DNA from: a candidate division CSSED10-310 bacterium
GTDB lineage: Bacteria; CSSED10-310; JAFGDC01
Direction: 5' to 3'
Length of the DNA stretch: 17,978 nucleotides
NCBI GenBank assembly: GCA_016932295.1
Contig: JAFGDC010000178.1
Location: 1-17,978, forward strand
Under the pieces are notes generated by a model that was not told where the DNA came from, ran no database searches, and saw only the letters and a list, made by a program, of their open reading frames with translations. Of the stretch, positions 1-7,659 are shown piece after piece (position 1 is the stretch's first letter; each line of letters begins with the position of its first letter). The position numbers and the translations under genes are program-made.

Positions 1-2
1 AG

Positions 3-1769
3 CGTGTCCGGCTGACGCTGACATCCGGTTGGCATGAGATCGCGGTTTTACATGAACAGGATCGTTCCTATCAGGCGGTGCGATTGCGTATCTTTCTTGA
101 CGGGGTCAGGGTTCCCGGATACCGATTGAAGCCGCGATCCTGTCCCGCCTTGGACGGCTGGTTGTATACGGTGATTCCCCTTGCCTTGTTGCGTGGTGCA
201 GTCCTTTTGTGTCTCTGTTGCGGAGTGCTCGGCGCGATTCGATCTTTTCAAGGTCCCCTGATCAGGCTTCAAGATTGGTTACGTGCAAGAATCCGTCCAT
301 TGTGGTGGTTCCGTCTCGCCGGTATCCTGCTGAGCCTGGCGGCCCTGTGCTGGTTCGGACATTTCCGTGTGCGCGCGGTAGGCGCAGCCGATTCGTACGG
401 CTACCAGGAATCGGCATGTCGAATGGGAAGCGGAACTCCCGTCCAGCCCGAGACGGTCCTCTGGCGCCTCGGACTGCCCCCGAGAGATGTCCGGTATACG
501 TGGCCGCTCGGCACCTATCCCATGAGCGCGATCGGCGCCACCGCTCCGGGATACCAACCGGGCTTACCCTCTCTGATCGTTGTATTGACGCGTGTGCTGG
601 GCGATGGTGCCGCATCCTGGATATCACCGGTCAGCGGGGCGATCACCATCTACCTGCTTTTCAGCCTCGCCAGCGGCTTGTTCGGGCCGGGGACCGGATT
701 GCGCGCCGCCGTGGTGTTCGGCGCGTTGCCTCTCACCTTCTATGCATCGATCCAGCGGATGAGCGATGGGCTGAACACTTGCATGCTATGGGTGGGGTTG
801 GCGCTGGCGAGCCGGGGCCGGGGCGATCTGGGCGATTTTCTGGCGGGTCTTGCTGCGGGGTATGCCGTCACCATCAGGCCCTCATCAATCGTCTTCCTCC
901 CTGTCATGTTCGCCGCCATGTCGGTCAGGGGCGGACCATATTCCCGCCGGTTGCGGTCCTTTCTGCTCGGCGCCGCATCTCCCCTGACGGCCCTGCTGGC
1001 TTACCAGGATTTCGTGTATGGAAATCCCCTGGCAACCGGCTACGGTGACATGTCGCAGTTTTTCTCCATCATCAATATTCCATCACGGCTCCTGCACTAC
1101 TCCGTCACCGCCTCTTCCTATTTCATGCCGATCCTGCTGCTGCCCGCGGTGGCCGGCTCTCTGATCCTGATCCGCACCCGGCGGCGTTGTGTGTTTCTGC
1201 TCATGGCTTTTCCTTGCCTGGCGGCGTTTTATTGCTGTTACGAGTTCCATCGGCCGTGGTGGAACGAGCGACTCATGTTGCCCGCTGTACCGGCGCTGGT
1301 GGTTCTTGCCATCCTGGGAGCCGAGTGGATCTTGAACCGATTGGCGGTGTCGCGCGGGAGGCAGGCTGTCCTGTGGCTCCTGGTGATGCTCCCGGCGTGC
1401 ATGTACCGTGCCCATGTCTATAATAGCGATGCCTACCTGTACAAGGCCGCAGCGGCTGAATCGAGATACGAGGAGATCGGAGCCTGGATAGATGCGAACC
1501 TGGAGCCGGATGCGGTGGTGTTTTCCTGGTTGTTCAGCGGCGCCGTCCGGTATTACGGCGCGCGCCAGACCGTCCGCTGGGACCTCGGGCCGGAGCGGAT
1601 GACCCGGCGACTGCTGGAGGCATGCAGGCAACGGGGAGTTCCCGCGTATCTCGTGGTGAACGAATCCTGGCGCGATACGGCGCTGGCCAGACTGGACTGC
1701 GCCGCCGAACTCCTGTGGTACAGGCAGAACACGTTCGGGTATCGGCTGTTACCCCGGAATGCTGAATAG
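3..1769 (+). CDS. GT-C family (PMT/ArnT-like) polytopic membrane glycosyltransferase, 5' end outside window
   Basis: A likely integral inner-membrane glycosyltransferase that would transfer a sugar from a polyprenyl-phosphate donor at the outer face of the membrane. The frame is open to the left edge, so the start is missing; the first ATG-like codon inside (GTG at 78) is probably internal. Residues 4-35 as seen here (LTLTSGWHEIAV and following) have the strand pattern of the end of a PA14-like beta domain. About ten hydrophobic segments follow. After the second comes AADSYGY (Asp at visible residue 130), which matches the acidic first-loop motif of GT-C enzymes. The soluble tail (EEIGAWIDANLEPDAVVFSW, then RYYGARQTVRWD) is typical of this family. 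It converges on the dehydratase gene with only 23 bp between them. The GT-C fold assignment is fairly safe; donor and acceptor are unknown. Confidence 0.75.
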   Translation, partial: RVRLTLTSGWHEIAVLHEQDRSYQAVRLRIFLDGVRVPGYRLKPRSCPALDGWLYTVIPLALLRGAVLLCLCCGVLGAIRSFQGPLIRLQDWLRARIRPLWWFRLAGILLSLAALCWFGHFRVRAVGAADSYGYQESACRMGSGTPVQPETVLWRLGLPPRDVRYTWPLGTYPMSAIGATAPGYQPGLPSLIVVLTRVLGDGAASWISPVSGAITIYLLFSLASGLFGPGTGLRAAVVFGALPLTFYASIQRMSDGLNTCMLWVGLALASRGRGDLGDFLAGLAAGYAVTIRPSSIVFLPVMFAAMSVRGGPYSRRLRSFLLGAASPLTALLAYQDFVYGNPLATGYGDMSQFFSIINIPSRLLHYSVTASSYFMPILLLPAVAGSLILIRTRRRCVFLLMAFPCLAAFYCCYEFHRPWWNERLMLPAVPALVVLAILGAEWILNRLAVSRGRQAVLWLLVMLPACMYRAHVYNSDAYLYKAAAAESRYEEIGAWIDANLEPDAVVFSWLFSGAVRYYGARQTVRWDLGPERMTRRLLEACRQRGVPAYLVVNESWRDTALARLDCAAELLWYRQNTFGYRLLPRNAE

Positions 1770-1792
1770 TCGAATCCGGAGGAACGGAAAGC

Positions 1793-3493
1793 TCAAGGCA
1801 CCAGGAAATCCAGATCGGCTCCCCGCGAAGCGGGTTGTACGTGTTCGGCATGAAGCCGCAGCCATCCCCTGGGGGGGAGCACGGGTGCGCGCCATGCGGC
1901 CCGGCGGCGGCTCAGTTCGTCGTCATCAACCAGGAGATCGATTCTCCGTTCCACGACATCCAATTCCACCATATCGCCGTCCTTCACGAGGGCCAGCGGA
2001 CCCCCCGCCGCCGCTTCGGGACAACAGTGCAACACGATGGTGCCGTATGCGGTTCCGCTCATCCGGGCGTCGGAAATCCGCACCATGTCACTGACACCGG
2101 CCTTGGCCAGGTATCGTGGGATTGGCAGGGCTCCTGCTTCAGGCATCCCGGCGCCGATGGGACCTGCGTTGCGCATGATGAGGACATGCTCCGGCGTGAT
2201 TTCCAGGGCGGGATCATCGATCCTCCCGATCACGTCTTCGGGTGATTCGAAAACCACCGCCCGTCCTCGATGCCGGAGCAGTGCCGGGCTCGCCGCCGCT
2301 GTTTTGATAATGGCGCCACCGGGCGCTAGCGAGCCGCTCAGCGTCGCCAGTGAGCCGGCCGGCCCCAAAGGCTTTTCGAGAGGGTGGATGATGTCCTGCC
2401 AGGCGGGTGGCAGGGAGCATCCCTCCAACAACTCACCCACGGTGATCCCGGTGATGGTTCGCGCCTCCAGGTGCAGCAGCGGACTCAGCGCTTTCATCAG
2501 TACCGGCATGCCGCCGGCTTTATGAAAATCCTCCATGTAGCCTCGGCCGGCTGGTTTGCAGTCCACCAGGAGGGGAGTGCGGGCCGCCACCCCGTGGAAC
2601 GCATCGAGATCCAGCGTGATCCCCAGCCTGCCGGCGATGGCGGTGAGATGAATGACGGCGTTGGTCGAACCGCTGAGTGCGGCAAGGACGATCATCGCAT
2701 TATGGAATGATGCCTTGTTCAGTAATCGTTCAGGGGTGAGCCCTTCCCGTGCCAGGGCGACGGCCCGTCGGCCCGTGGCCACTGCCTGCCGTAGCCTGGC
2801 ACCCGAGCCGGAGGGCGGTGTGGCGCCGCCCGGCAGCATCATGCCCAGCGCTTCCACCAGGCAGGCCATGGTGGAGGCGGTACCCATCACCATGCATGTA
2901 CCGGCGGTGGCGCACAGCTCTTTCTCGATCTCAGCCAACTCCCTCGCTGTAATGCGGCCGGCGCGGAATTCCGCCCACCAACGCCGGCAATCGGTGCAGG
3001 CGCCCAGACGCTCACCCCGCCACGAACCTGTCAGCATGGGACCGGCCACCACGCAAATAGCCGGCCGGCCGGCGGAAATGGCTCCCATTACCTGCGCCGG
3101 CACCGTCTTGTCACAGCCGCTCAACAATACCACCGCGTCCATCGGTTGCGCCTTGATCATTTCTTCCGTGTCGATGGCCATCAGATTGCGGTACAGCATT
3201 GTGGTCGGGTGGGTATAGATTTCATGAAGAGAGATGGTGGGGAAGGCAAAGGGCAGGCCGCCGGCTTCGAGGATTCCCCGCTTCACGGCAGCCGTCAACT
3301 CGGGCATCTGGCGATGACACGTATTGAAATCGGAAGAGGTATCGACGATACCGATAATGGGCCGATCGAGATCGACGGCATCGAATCCCGCCGAAGCCAG
3401 GAATGCGCGCCGCAAATACTTCGAGAATCCCACGTCGCCGTATGATGTCAATCCACGATAGATGCCGCCTGCAGATTCGTTTCCGGTGTTCAT
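1793..3493 (-). CDS. Sugar-acid dehydratase of the IlvD/Edd family (L-arabinonate/D-xylonate dehydratase type)
   Basis: A cytoplasmic Fe-S dehydratase of 566 residues that would convert an aldonic acid to its 2-keto-3-deoxy acid. The three cysteines expected to hold the [2Fe-2S] cluster are present: Cys59 (NTC), Cys127 (GCDKT) and Cys200 (GTCMVMGTAS). Also visible are Lys129, Glu91 (SLHE), Glu452 (PEAG) and Ser479 (RMSG), at positions close to those known for L-arabinonate dehydratase. The motifs PTTMLYRNL and GPMLTGSWRG favour the sugar-acid branch over true biosynthetic IlvD. The ATG at 3493 follows a GAGGG site about 8 nt upstream. It lies 224 bp downstream of the IolD-like gene on the same strand, and I saw no convincing promoter of its own in that gap. 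The family is certain; the substrate is inferred only as a sugar or polyol acid. Confidence 0.88.
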   Translation of the reverse strand: MNTGNESAGGIYRGLTSYGDVGFSKYLRRAFLASAGFDAVDLDRPIIGIVDTSSDFNTCHRQMPELTAAVKRGILEAGGLPFAFPTISLHEIYTHPTTMLYRNLMAIDTEEMIKAQPMDAVVLLSGCDKTVPAQVMGAISAGRPAICVVAGPMLTGSWRGERLGACTDCRRWWAEFRAGRITARELAEIEKELCATAGTCMVMGTASTMACLVEALGMMLPGGATPPSGSGARLRQAVATGRRAVALAREGLTPERLLNKASFHNAMIVLAALSGSTNAVIHLTAIAGRLGITLDLDAFHGVAARTPLLVDCKPAGRGYMEDFHKAGGMPVLMKALSPLLHLEARTITGITVGELLEGCSLPPAWQDIIHPLEKPLGPAGSLATLSGSLAPGGAIIKTAAASPALLRHRGRAVVFESPEDVIGRIDDPALEITPEHVLIMRNAGPIGAGMPEAGALPIPRYLAKAGVSDMVRISDARMSGTAYGTIVLHCCPEAAAGGPLALVKDGDMVELDVVERRIDLLVDDDELSRRRAAWRAPVLPPRGWLRLHAEHVQPASRGADLDFLVP

Positions 3494-3717
3494 GAATGTC
3501 GCCCTCGAAATGAAAGATAAGAATGATACCTCATGGTTGGCACGTCAGCCCCGATTCCGCTGCTGCTGTTCCAACCGCCTGATGGAAATGTGGACCGCGA
3601 CCGATGGATGCGGGATGAAGGAAACGGTTCCGGTCCGGATGTATCTGTATCCTGATGGTACCCGATCCGGTCTTCGCTGTAATGGATATGGTAATCATGC
3701 CGCCGCGCCGGGGACGA

Positions 3718-5622
3718 TCACAGGCCGAGCCTGTGCCTGAGCGCCTGGGTTTCCATCACCCAGTTGCCCACATTCCAGCGTCCGAAAGCGCCGAGTCCGC
3801 CCAGTGGATCCGGACCGTAGTAGACCGGTGCATACACGAGGGAGAGTCCCTGGTAGACCCTGGCCCGATCCAGGGCGGTGAGCAGTTCATCCGGCGTGGT
3901 GCCGCCGTGCAACGCCAACAGACCGGGAATCGCACCCGCCCACCTGACATAGTCGATCCGCAGGTTGTCAGCCGTGGCATACTCGTGGCCGTACTGAGCC
4001 TGCTGCAAAGCTGAGATAGCCGCCATGCGCCGGTTGTCCAGGAGAAGAATGCAGCCGCGTGCCCCATGCACAACCCCATCGATGAGTATCTGCGGATTCA
4101 TCGTGAAGGAACCGTCTCCAGTCACCGCAAGTCCGAATATGGGTTTCTCCGTCAGTGCCGTGGCGAGCAGCGCTGAAACAGCGAAGCCCATATAACTGGC
4201 GCCGGTATCGGTGAACGTGCGACCGGGGCGGTCATCCTCAACCACCTGGAAGCCGTTGGCCTGCACGTCCCCGGCATCGAAAAAGGTGATCAGGTCGTGG
4301 CGTCTCGCCCAGTCGCTCGCGATCTTGACGGCCGCCGGCTGGGTGAGCACGTTCCGGTTCAGCGCATCGTCATGGAGTGACGGCCGGTCAAATCTCAATT
4401 TCTTGAATGCTTCCCATTCAGCCCGCTTGTCAGCGCATGACCTGAACCAGGCTGATTCGCCGGGTTCATTCCGCATTCCCGCCGCCTCCAGCCTGAGGTT
4501 GAGTTCATCCAGCGTGGCGCCGCATTCTCCCCATAAGCCGATGGTGTTGTTGTAGTGCAGCGTCGCATCGAGGTCGGTATTGATCGTGATGGTGTTCGTC
4601 AGGTTGAGATAGCCGGTACGCGAGCTGTCCGACTGGCAGACGAAGCGGCTGCCCAGCGCCACCAGCACATCGGCCTGTTCCATGGCATGGTTGCCGCAGA
4701 TGGTGCCCTTGCTGCCGCCCACCAGCATATTGCGTGGATGGCCATAGGGAAGCACTCCGCTTGCCATGGGGCTTATTACCGCCACGCCGTCCACCAGGTC
4801 GAGGAATCGTTCCAGTTGTGGTCCGGCATGACGCGCGCCACCGCCGGCCTTCACCACGATCCGGCGCGCCCGGCGGAGTACCCCCACCGCCGCCGCGTAG
4901 CCTTCTTCTCCGGCGGCCGCTCCCATGGCGGGTACCTCTCCTGACGGTAATTCCGCCAGGTTGAAGGATCTCAACAGCGCCGGCTGGGTATTCATGGGCA
5001 TGAGCAGGAAGAATGGTCCGGCGCGATGCGGATGATCGACTGTGTTCATGCCGCGGCGCAAGGCCGTGTTCAGCGCGCCCGGAGTGTGCAGACTGTAAGC
5101 GCCGCCCATCACGGAGCAGAGTTTCAAATACTGCGCCTGGGCTGGAGAGGGGATCTGCTGCATGTTCGGACCTTCGTCCTCGGTAGTCTCATCGCCGAAC
5201 AGGTACCAGACACCCAGGCCGTTGCTCGCCGGCACCAGGGATGCGGCCATTGCCTGCAGTGCACCCGGCCCGATGGAGGTGACCACGGCGGCTTTTTCAC
5301 CCGTGATCCAGCGGAGTGCGGCGGCCGCATGCGAAGCCTCGATTTCATTGCGGACATTGCAGGTGCGGAGCACTCCCGCCTCCTGGTAAATCCGCAGTAC
5401 TTCGGCCAGTTCAGTGGAACCATGTCCGAACACGGCCAGAAATCTTGTGACGCCCTGCCGCAGGAGTCCCAGCACGATGGCCTCGGAAAGGGTGCAGTCT
5501 ATAACCGGTGGCAGTGATCCAGCGGTGATCGATTCCAGTATGCCGCCGGCCGCTTCGATCGCCCGTGCCCGCGCCGATCTCTCCCTGGCTGTTGTGTGGT
5601 GAGACGGGTATGCATCGCCCAT
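3718..5622 (-). CDS. IolD-like ThDP-dependent enzyme (trihydroxycyclohexane-1,2-dione hydrolase family)
   Basis: A 634-residue thiamine-diphosphate enzyme, matching the usual IolD length of about 640. IolD opens the ring of 3D-(3,5/4)-trihydroxycyclohexane-1,2-dione in myo-inositol breakdown. Seen here: FGHGSTEL near residue 65, NE at 92-93 followed by HAA (Glu93 should activate ThDP), TSIGPGAL at 115-122, a central domain with VVKAGGGA, and the ThDP/Mg motif GDGSF (502-506) ending in LLLDN (526-530). The IolD family also has DN rather than the NN of other ThDP enzymes. The C-terminal RWNVGN resembles the WWNVG of IolD. The start at 5622 has GGAGG 7 nt upstream. The next gene downstream is a sugar-acid dehydratase; no iolB, iolC, iolE or iolG is in view. 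The true substrate may therefore be another cyclic or linear polyol derivative. Acetolactate synthase is less likely given the IolD-specific ends. Confidence 0.82.
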   Translation of the reverse strand: MGDAYPSHHTTARERSARARAIEAAGGILESITAGSLPPVIDCTLSEAIVLGLLRQGVTRFLAVFGHGSTELAEVLRIYQEAGVLRTCNVRNEIEASHAAAALRWITGEKAAVVTSIGPGALQAMAASLVPASNGLGVWYLFGDETTEDEGPNMQQIPSPAQAQYLKLCSVMGGAYSLHTPGALNTALRRGMNTVDHPHRAGPFFLLMPMNTQPALLRSFNLAELPSGEVPAMGAAAGEEGYAAAVGVLRRARRIVVKAGGGARHAGPQLERFLDLVDGVAVISPMASGVLPYGHPRNMLVGGSKGTICGNHAMEQADVLVALGSRFVCQSDSSRTGYLNLTNTITINTDLDATLHYNNTIGLWGECGATLDELNLRLEAAGMRNEPGESAWFRSCADKRAEWEAFKKLRFDRPSLHDDALNRNVLTQPAAVKIASDWARRHDLITFFDAGDVQANGFQVVEDDRPGRTFTDTGASYMGFAVSALLATALTEKPIFGLAVTGDGSFTMNPQILIDGVVHGARGCILLLDNRRMAAISALQQAQYGHEYATADNLRIDYVRWAGAIPGLLALHGGTTPDELLTALDRARVYQGLSLVYAPVYYGPDPLGGLGAFGRWNVGNWVMETQALRHRLGL

Positions 5623-5651
5623 GCCGCATCCTCCGCATCCTGGTACGTTAC

Positions 5652-5666
5652 CCGGCGCACCGCCGG
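5652..5666. promoter_or_regulatory. 15-bp perfect palindrome between the iolD-like promoter and start codon
   Basis: CCGGCG-cac-CGCCGG is a perfect inverted repeat with a 3-nt centre. It lies in the 5' leader of the IolD-like gene, 30 bp upstream of its ATG and about 16 bp downstream of the predicted -10. It could be a repressor operator or an RNA hairpin in the leader. GGCG-rich words are common in this GC-rich DNA, so chance is possible. Confidence 0.35.
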
Positions 5667-5682
5667 TTCCAGTACCCTTCTG

Positions 5683-5691
5683 ATTCTATCA
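5683..5691 (-). promoter_or_regulatory. Extended -10 promoter for the iolD-like/dehydratase pair
   Basis: Read on the minus strand this is TGaTAGAAT, an extended -10 element with five of six -10 bases matching consensus. No good -35 box lies at 16-18 bp, as usual for extended -10 promoters. A direct repeat CGCAT-ttt-CGCAT (5712-5724) sits just upstream of the -35 region, where an activator could bind. The leader would be about 55 nt. Function is predicted only. Confidence 0.4.
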
Positions 5692-5793
5692 TCGGCGATG
5701 GCGGAAAGGCACGCATTTTCGCATCGATTCAGCGGGACCCTTCGATTGCCGTGGTTTTCGGAGGCGCGGCGGCTCCGCTGTCCGTTATCCCCT

Positions 5794-6501
5794 CTAACCG
5801 GTTATGCGTGACCTGCGGGCGATGGCCATCGCCAGGGTCATGCCCAGCAGCGTCATGACAATGCCCGTGGTGGAAAGCGCCGGAACTTCCTTACCGCCGG
5901 CCTGTGCCATGATGCCGGTTCGGCCGGGAGGAACCACGCCCGTTCCATCGTCCAATGTTCGGACTTGTCCGCCCCTGGTGCTGCTTTTGGTGGTCAGCCT
6001 CGTCTCTCTCGCATGACCATGCCCTTCCATGGGCGACCAGCCGCGATCGTACTCCAGCGTCGTATCGGCGCCTCGTTCCACCAGAAGTCCGGTGATATTG
6101 TAATGCCCATTGAAAGCAGCGGCATGCAGCGGCGTCCAGTCGTGATCGGATTGAGCGTTGACCTCCGCGCCGGCATCCAGCAGCAGGCGCACCATGTCCG
6201 GATTGCCTACCAGTGCCGCCGAATGCAGTGGGGTCCAGTGCCAGTCATCTCGGGCGTTGACGTCGGCGCCACGCTGGATGAGCAGTCGCGCGATCCGCAC
6301 GTCATTCTCCGTGGCTGCCCAGTGAAGTGGCGTTTTCCCCCACTTGCCGGATCTGTTCAGTTCGGCACCCTTTTCCAGCAGATGCCTCGTGCACTCGAAA
6401 TCGTGTTCGAGCACACAGTCTTGAAGGGTTGCGGCGCAACCGCCTAAAAGTATGCAGATCAAGCATGCACCCATCGCAATGACGAGGAACCGAGATCTCA
6501 T
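5794..6501 (-). CDS. Ankyrin-repeat lipoprotein with a C-terminal IPTL/PEP-CTERM-like tail
   Basis: A 235-residue envelope protein that probably binds another protein through ankyrin repeats. The start at 6501 is chosen because AGGAG lies 5 nt upstream and a lipoprotein signal follows at once (LLGGC, lipidated Cys22). An in-frame start 26 codons upstream has no such support. Repeats with TPLH signatures occupy about residues 57-86, 90-119 and 123-152, with a degenerate first repeat at about 24-53. A linker of about 50 residues leads to VPALSTTG (206-213), a hydrophobic stretch and a basic end (ARRSR). That order of motif, transmembrane helix and Arg cluster resembles IPTL-CTERM-type sorting tails. 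No enzyme motif is present. It is followed, 171 bp on, by the IolD-like gene on the same strand; a shared function is not evident. Confidence 0.82.
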   Translation of the reverse strand: MRSRFLVIAMGACLICILLGGCAATLQDCVLEHDFECTRHLLEKGAELNRSGKWGKTPLHWAATENDVRIARLLIQRGADVNARDDWHWTPLHSAALVGNPDMVRLLLDAGAEVNAQSDHDWTPLHAAAFNGHYNITGLLVERGADTTLEYDRGWSPMEGHGHARETRLTTKSSTRGGQVRTLDDGTGVVPPGRTGIMAQAGGKEVPALSTTGIVMTLLGMTLAMAIARRSRITG

Positions 6502-6828
6502 GATAACTCCTTGTGTCAGCTTGTCGCCAATAGTGCGTGTAGTTCTATAAATTATTACCACATCCGGGCCTCTGAACACAAACCTTTACTTGCTGCAAAC
6601 CGGTTGCCCCCTGCTGGCTTCCGGGAGTTTCCGGCGGATCCATCCACTCCTCGAAACGGACCTTCCTTCGCAGACGGCCGTCTCCATATACATGCCCGTC
6701 ATCTGTGGCCCCGGTTTCCAGCATAGTATGGACTTCGTTGCCTTCGGCTCGTACGGCGATGGCAGGGAGATATTCTGACCAGGGACTCAGAACGGGCATA
6801 GGCCGATGGTCGACTTCTCAGGCCGGTG
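6502..6828. other. Intergenic region of 327 bp between the rhodanese-rubrerythrin and ankyrin genes
   Basis: No gene can be supported here. A minus-strand frame of 84 codons (6545-6799) and a plus-strand frame of 62 codons (6590-6778) overlap each other. Neither has a ribosome-binding site or recognisable motif. The part from about 6540 to 6590 is AT-richer and holds the possible ankyrin-gene promoter. I see no hairpin with a T-run that would end the upstream operon and no recognisable riboswitch. Confidence 0.5.
6552..6581 (-). promoter_or_regulatory. Possible promoter for the ankyrin lipoprotein gene
   Basis: On the minus strand: TTGTGT (6576-6581), an 18-bp spacer, then TGG-TAATAA with TAATAA at 6552-6557. 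This sits in the only AT-rich patch upstream of the gene, about 50 bp before its start. Matches to consensus are modest, and TATAGA a few bases downstream is an alternative -10. Confidence 0.25.
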
Positions 6829-7659
6829 CTATTCGATCAATCGTTGATCGAGCCGTGCGGCCAGCATCTCGATGTGTGCCTTCTCCCCCCGCGCCAGTCC
6901 CTGGAAAAGCCGCCGATCCACCGCCGGCTCCAGGCGCCGCTCCAGTTTCAGATAGAGATCGTACGAGTCGACCTCGAGACTGAGTGCCAGTTGCAGCGCC
7001 ATGCCGGCGTTTTTGTCGTCAAGCCAGCGCAGCGCATCCTCCACCCGCATACCGCCTTCCATCACCGCGCCCAGCTCGCCGGGCGCCAGGCGATCCACCG
7101 GGAGTGCCCCAGCGTCTATACTGGCATGGAATTGTTCCAGCTTCTCCTTGTGCTGCTCCTCCTCTTCGACCAGTTTCGTGAAGACGGCGGTGGTATCCTC
7201 ATCCCATTCCCGCTTAGCCAGCGTCGAGTAGAAACGCCTGGAACCCTCCTCCAGCGCCCATGCCAGCAGGATCAACTCGCCGGTGCCGTGCGCCGGGGTA
7301 AAATAGGCCATGCCGGCTTCCGGCGGCCCGGCGGCGGTGATGCCATGCCAGGCGTTGATGCCACCCGACAAGCTGCGGGCGTTGAATCCCGCATCTTTCA
7401 ATATCGCTGCCGCTGCCCTGCTGCGCACCCCAACCGCGCAATAGGTAAAGACTGGTTTGTCGCGCGCCAGCTCCCACTGCCGTTCAGCAACGGTACTCAC
7501 ATGCATCAGGACCGCACCGGGTAAATGACCTCGCTCATATTCAGCCGGTTGCCGTACATCCAACAGGATGAAATCTGCAGGATCATGTCGGTGCATGTGC
7601 TTCCTGAGTTCATCAGGACTGATGGTGTCCACGGGTTTGAAATAATCAAGCAGACTCAT
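6829..7659 (-). CDS. Rhodanese-rubrerythrin (ferritin-like) fusion protein
   Basis: A 276-residue cytoplasmic protein joining a sulfur-transfer domain to a di-iron ferritin-like domain. Residues 11-108 are a rhodanese domain: LLDVRQPAEYERGHLPGA, then the active-site loop CAVGVRS with Cys74, which would carry a persulfide. Residues 125-276 are a four-helix rubrerythrin-like domain with iron ligands visible as EE (137-138), EEEEQH (165-170), LEVDSYDLY (229-237) and GEKAH (258-262). Such domains reduce peroxide or store iron; no rubredoxin Cys4 centre is present. The start at 7659 has GAGGGG about 5 nt upstream and gives a 14-nt overlap with the flavoprotein gene. An ATG at 7692 also has a G-rich site upstream and is the main alternative. 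It is the last gene of a three-gene operon. Domains are certain; the in vivo job is inferred. Confidence 0.88.
   Translation of the reverse strand: MSLLDYFKPVDTISPDELRKHMHRHDPADFILLDVRQPAEYERGHLPGAVLMHVSTVAERQWELARDKPVFTYCAVGVRSRAAAAILKDAGFNARSLSGGINAWHGITAAGPPEAGMAYFTPAHGTGELILLAWALEEGSRRFYSTLAKREWDEDTTAVFTKLVEEEEQHKEKLEQFHASIDAGALPVDRLAPGELGAVMEGGMRVEDALRWLDDKNAGMALQLALSLEVDSYDLYLKLERRLEPAVDRRLFQGLARGEKAHIEMLAARLDQRLIE

Noticed and set aside
3718..5622. Annotation of the ThDP enzyme as acetolactate synthase with the dehydratase as IlvD (isoleucine/valine synthesis)
   Set aside because: Length, the DN end of the ThDP motif, FGHG near the N-terminus and the RWNVG tail fit IolD; the dehydratase motifs fit the sugar-acid branch; ilvC and ilvN are absent.
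5759..5777. Hairpin CGGAG-N9-CTCCG as terminator of the ankyrin gene
   Set aside because: On the ankyrin strand the stem is followed by AAAACC rather than a T-run, and the stem has only five pairs.
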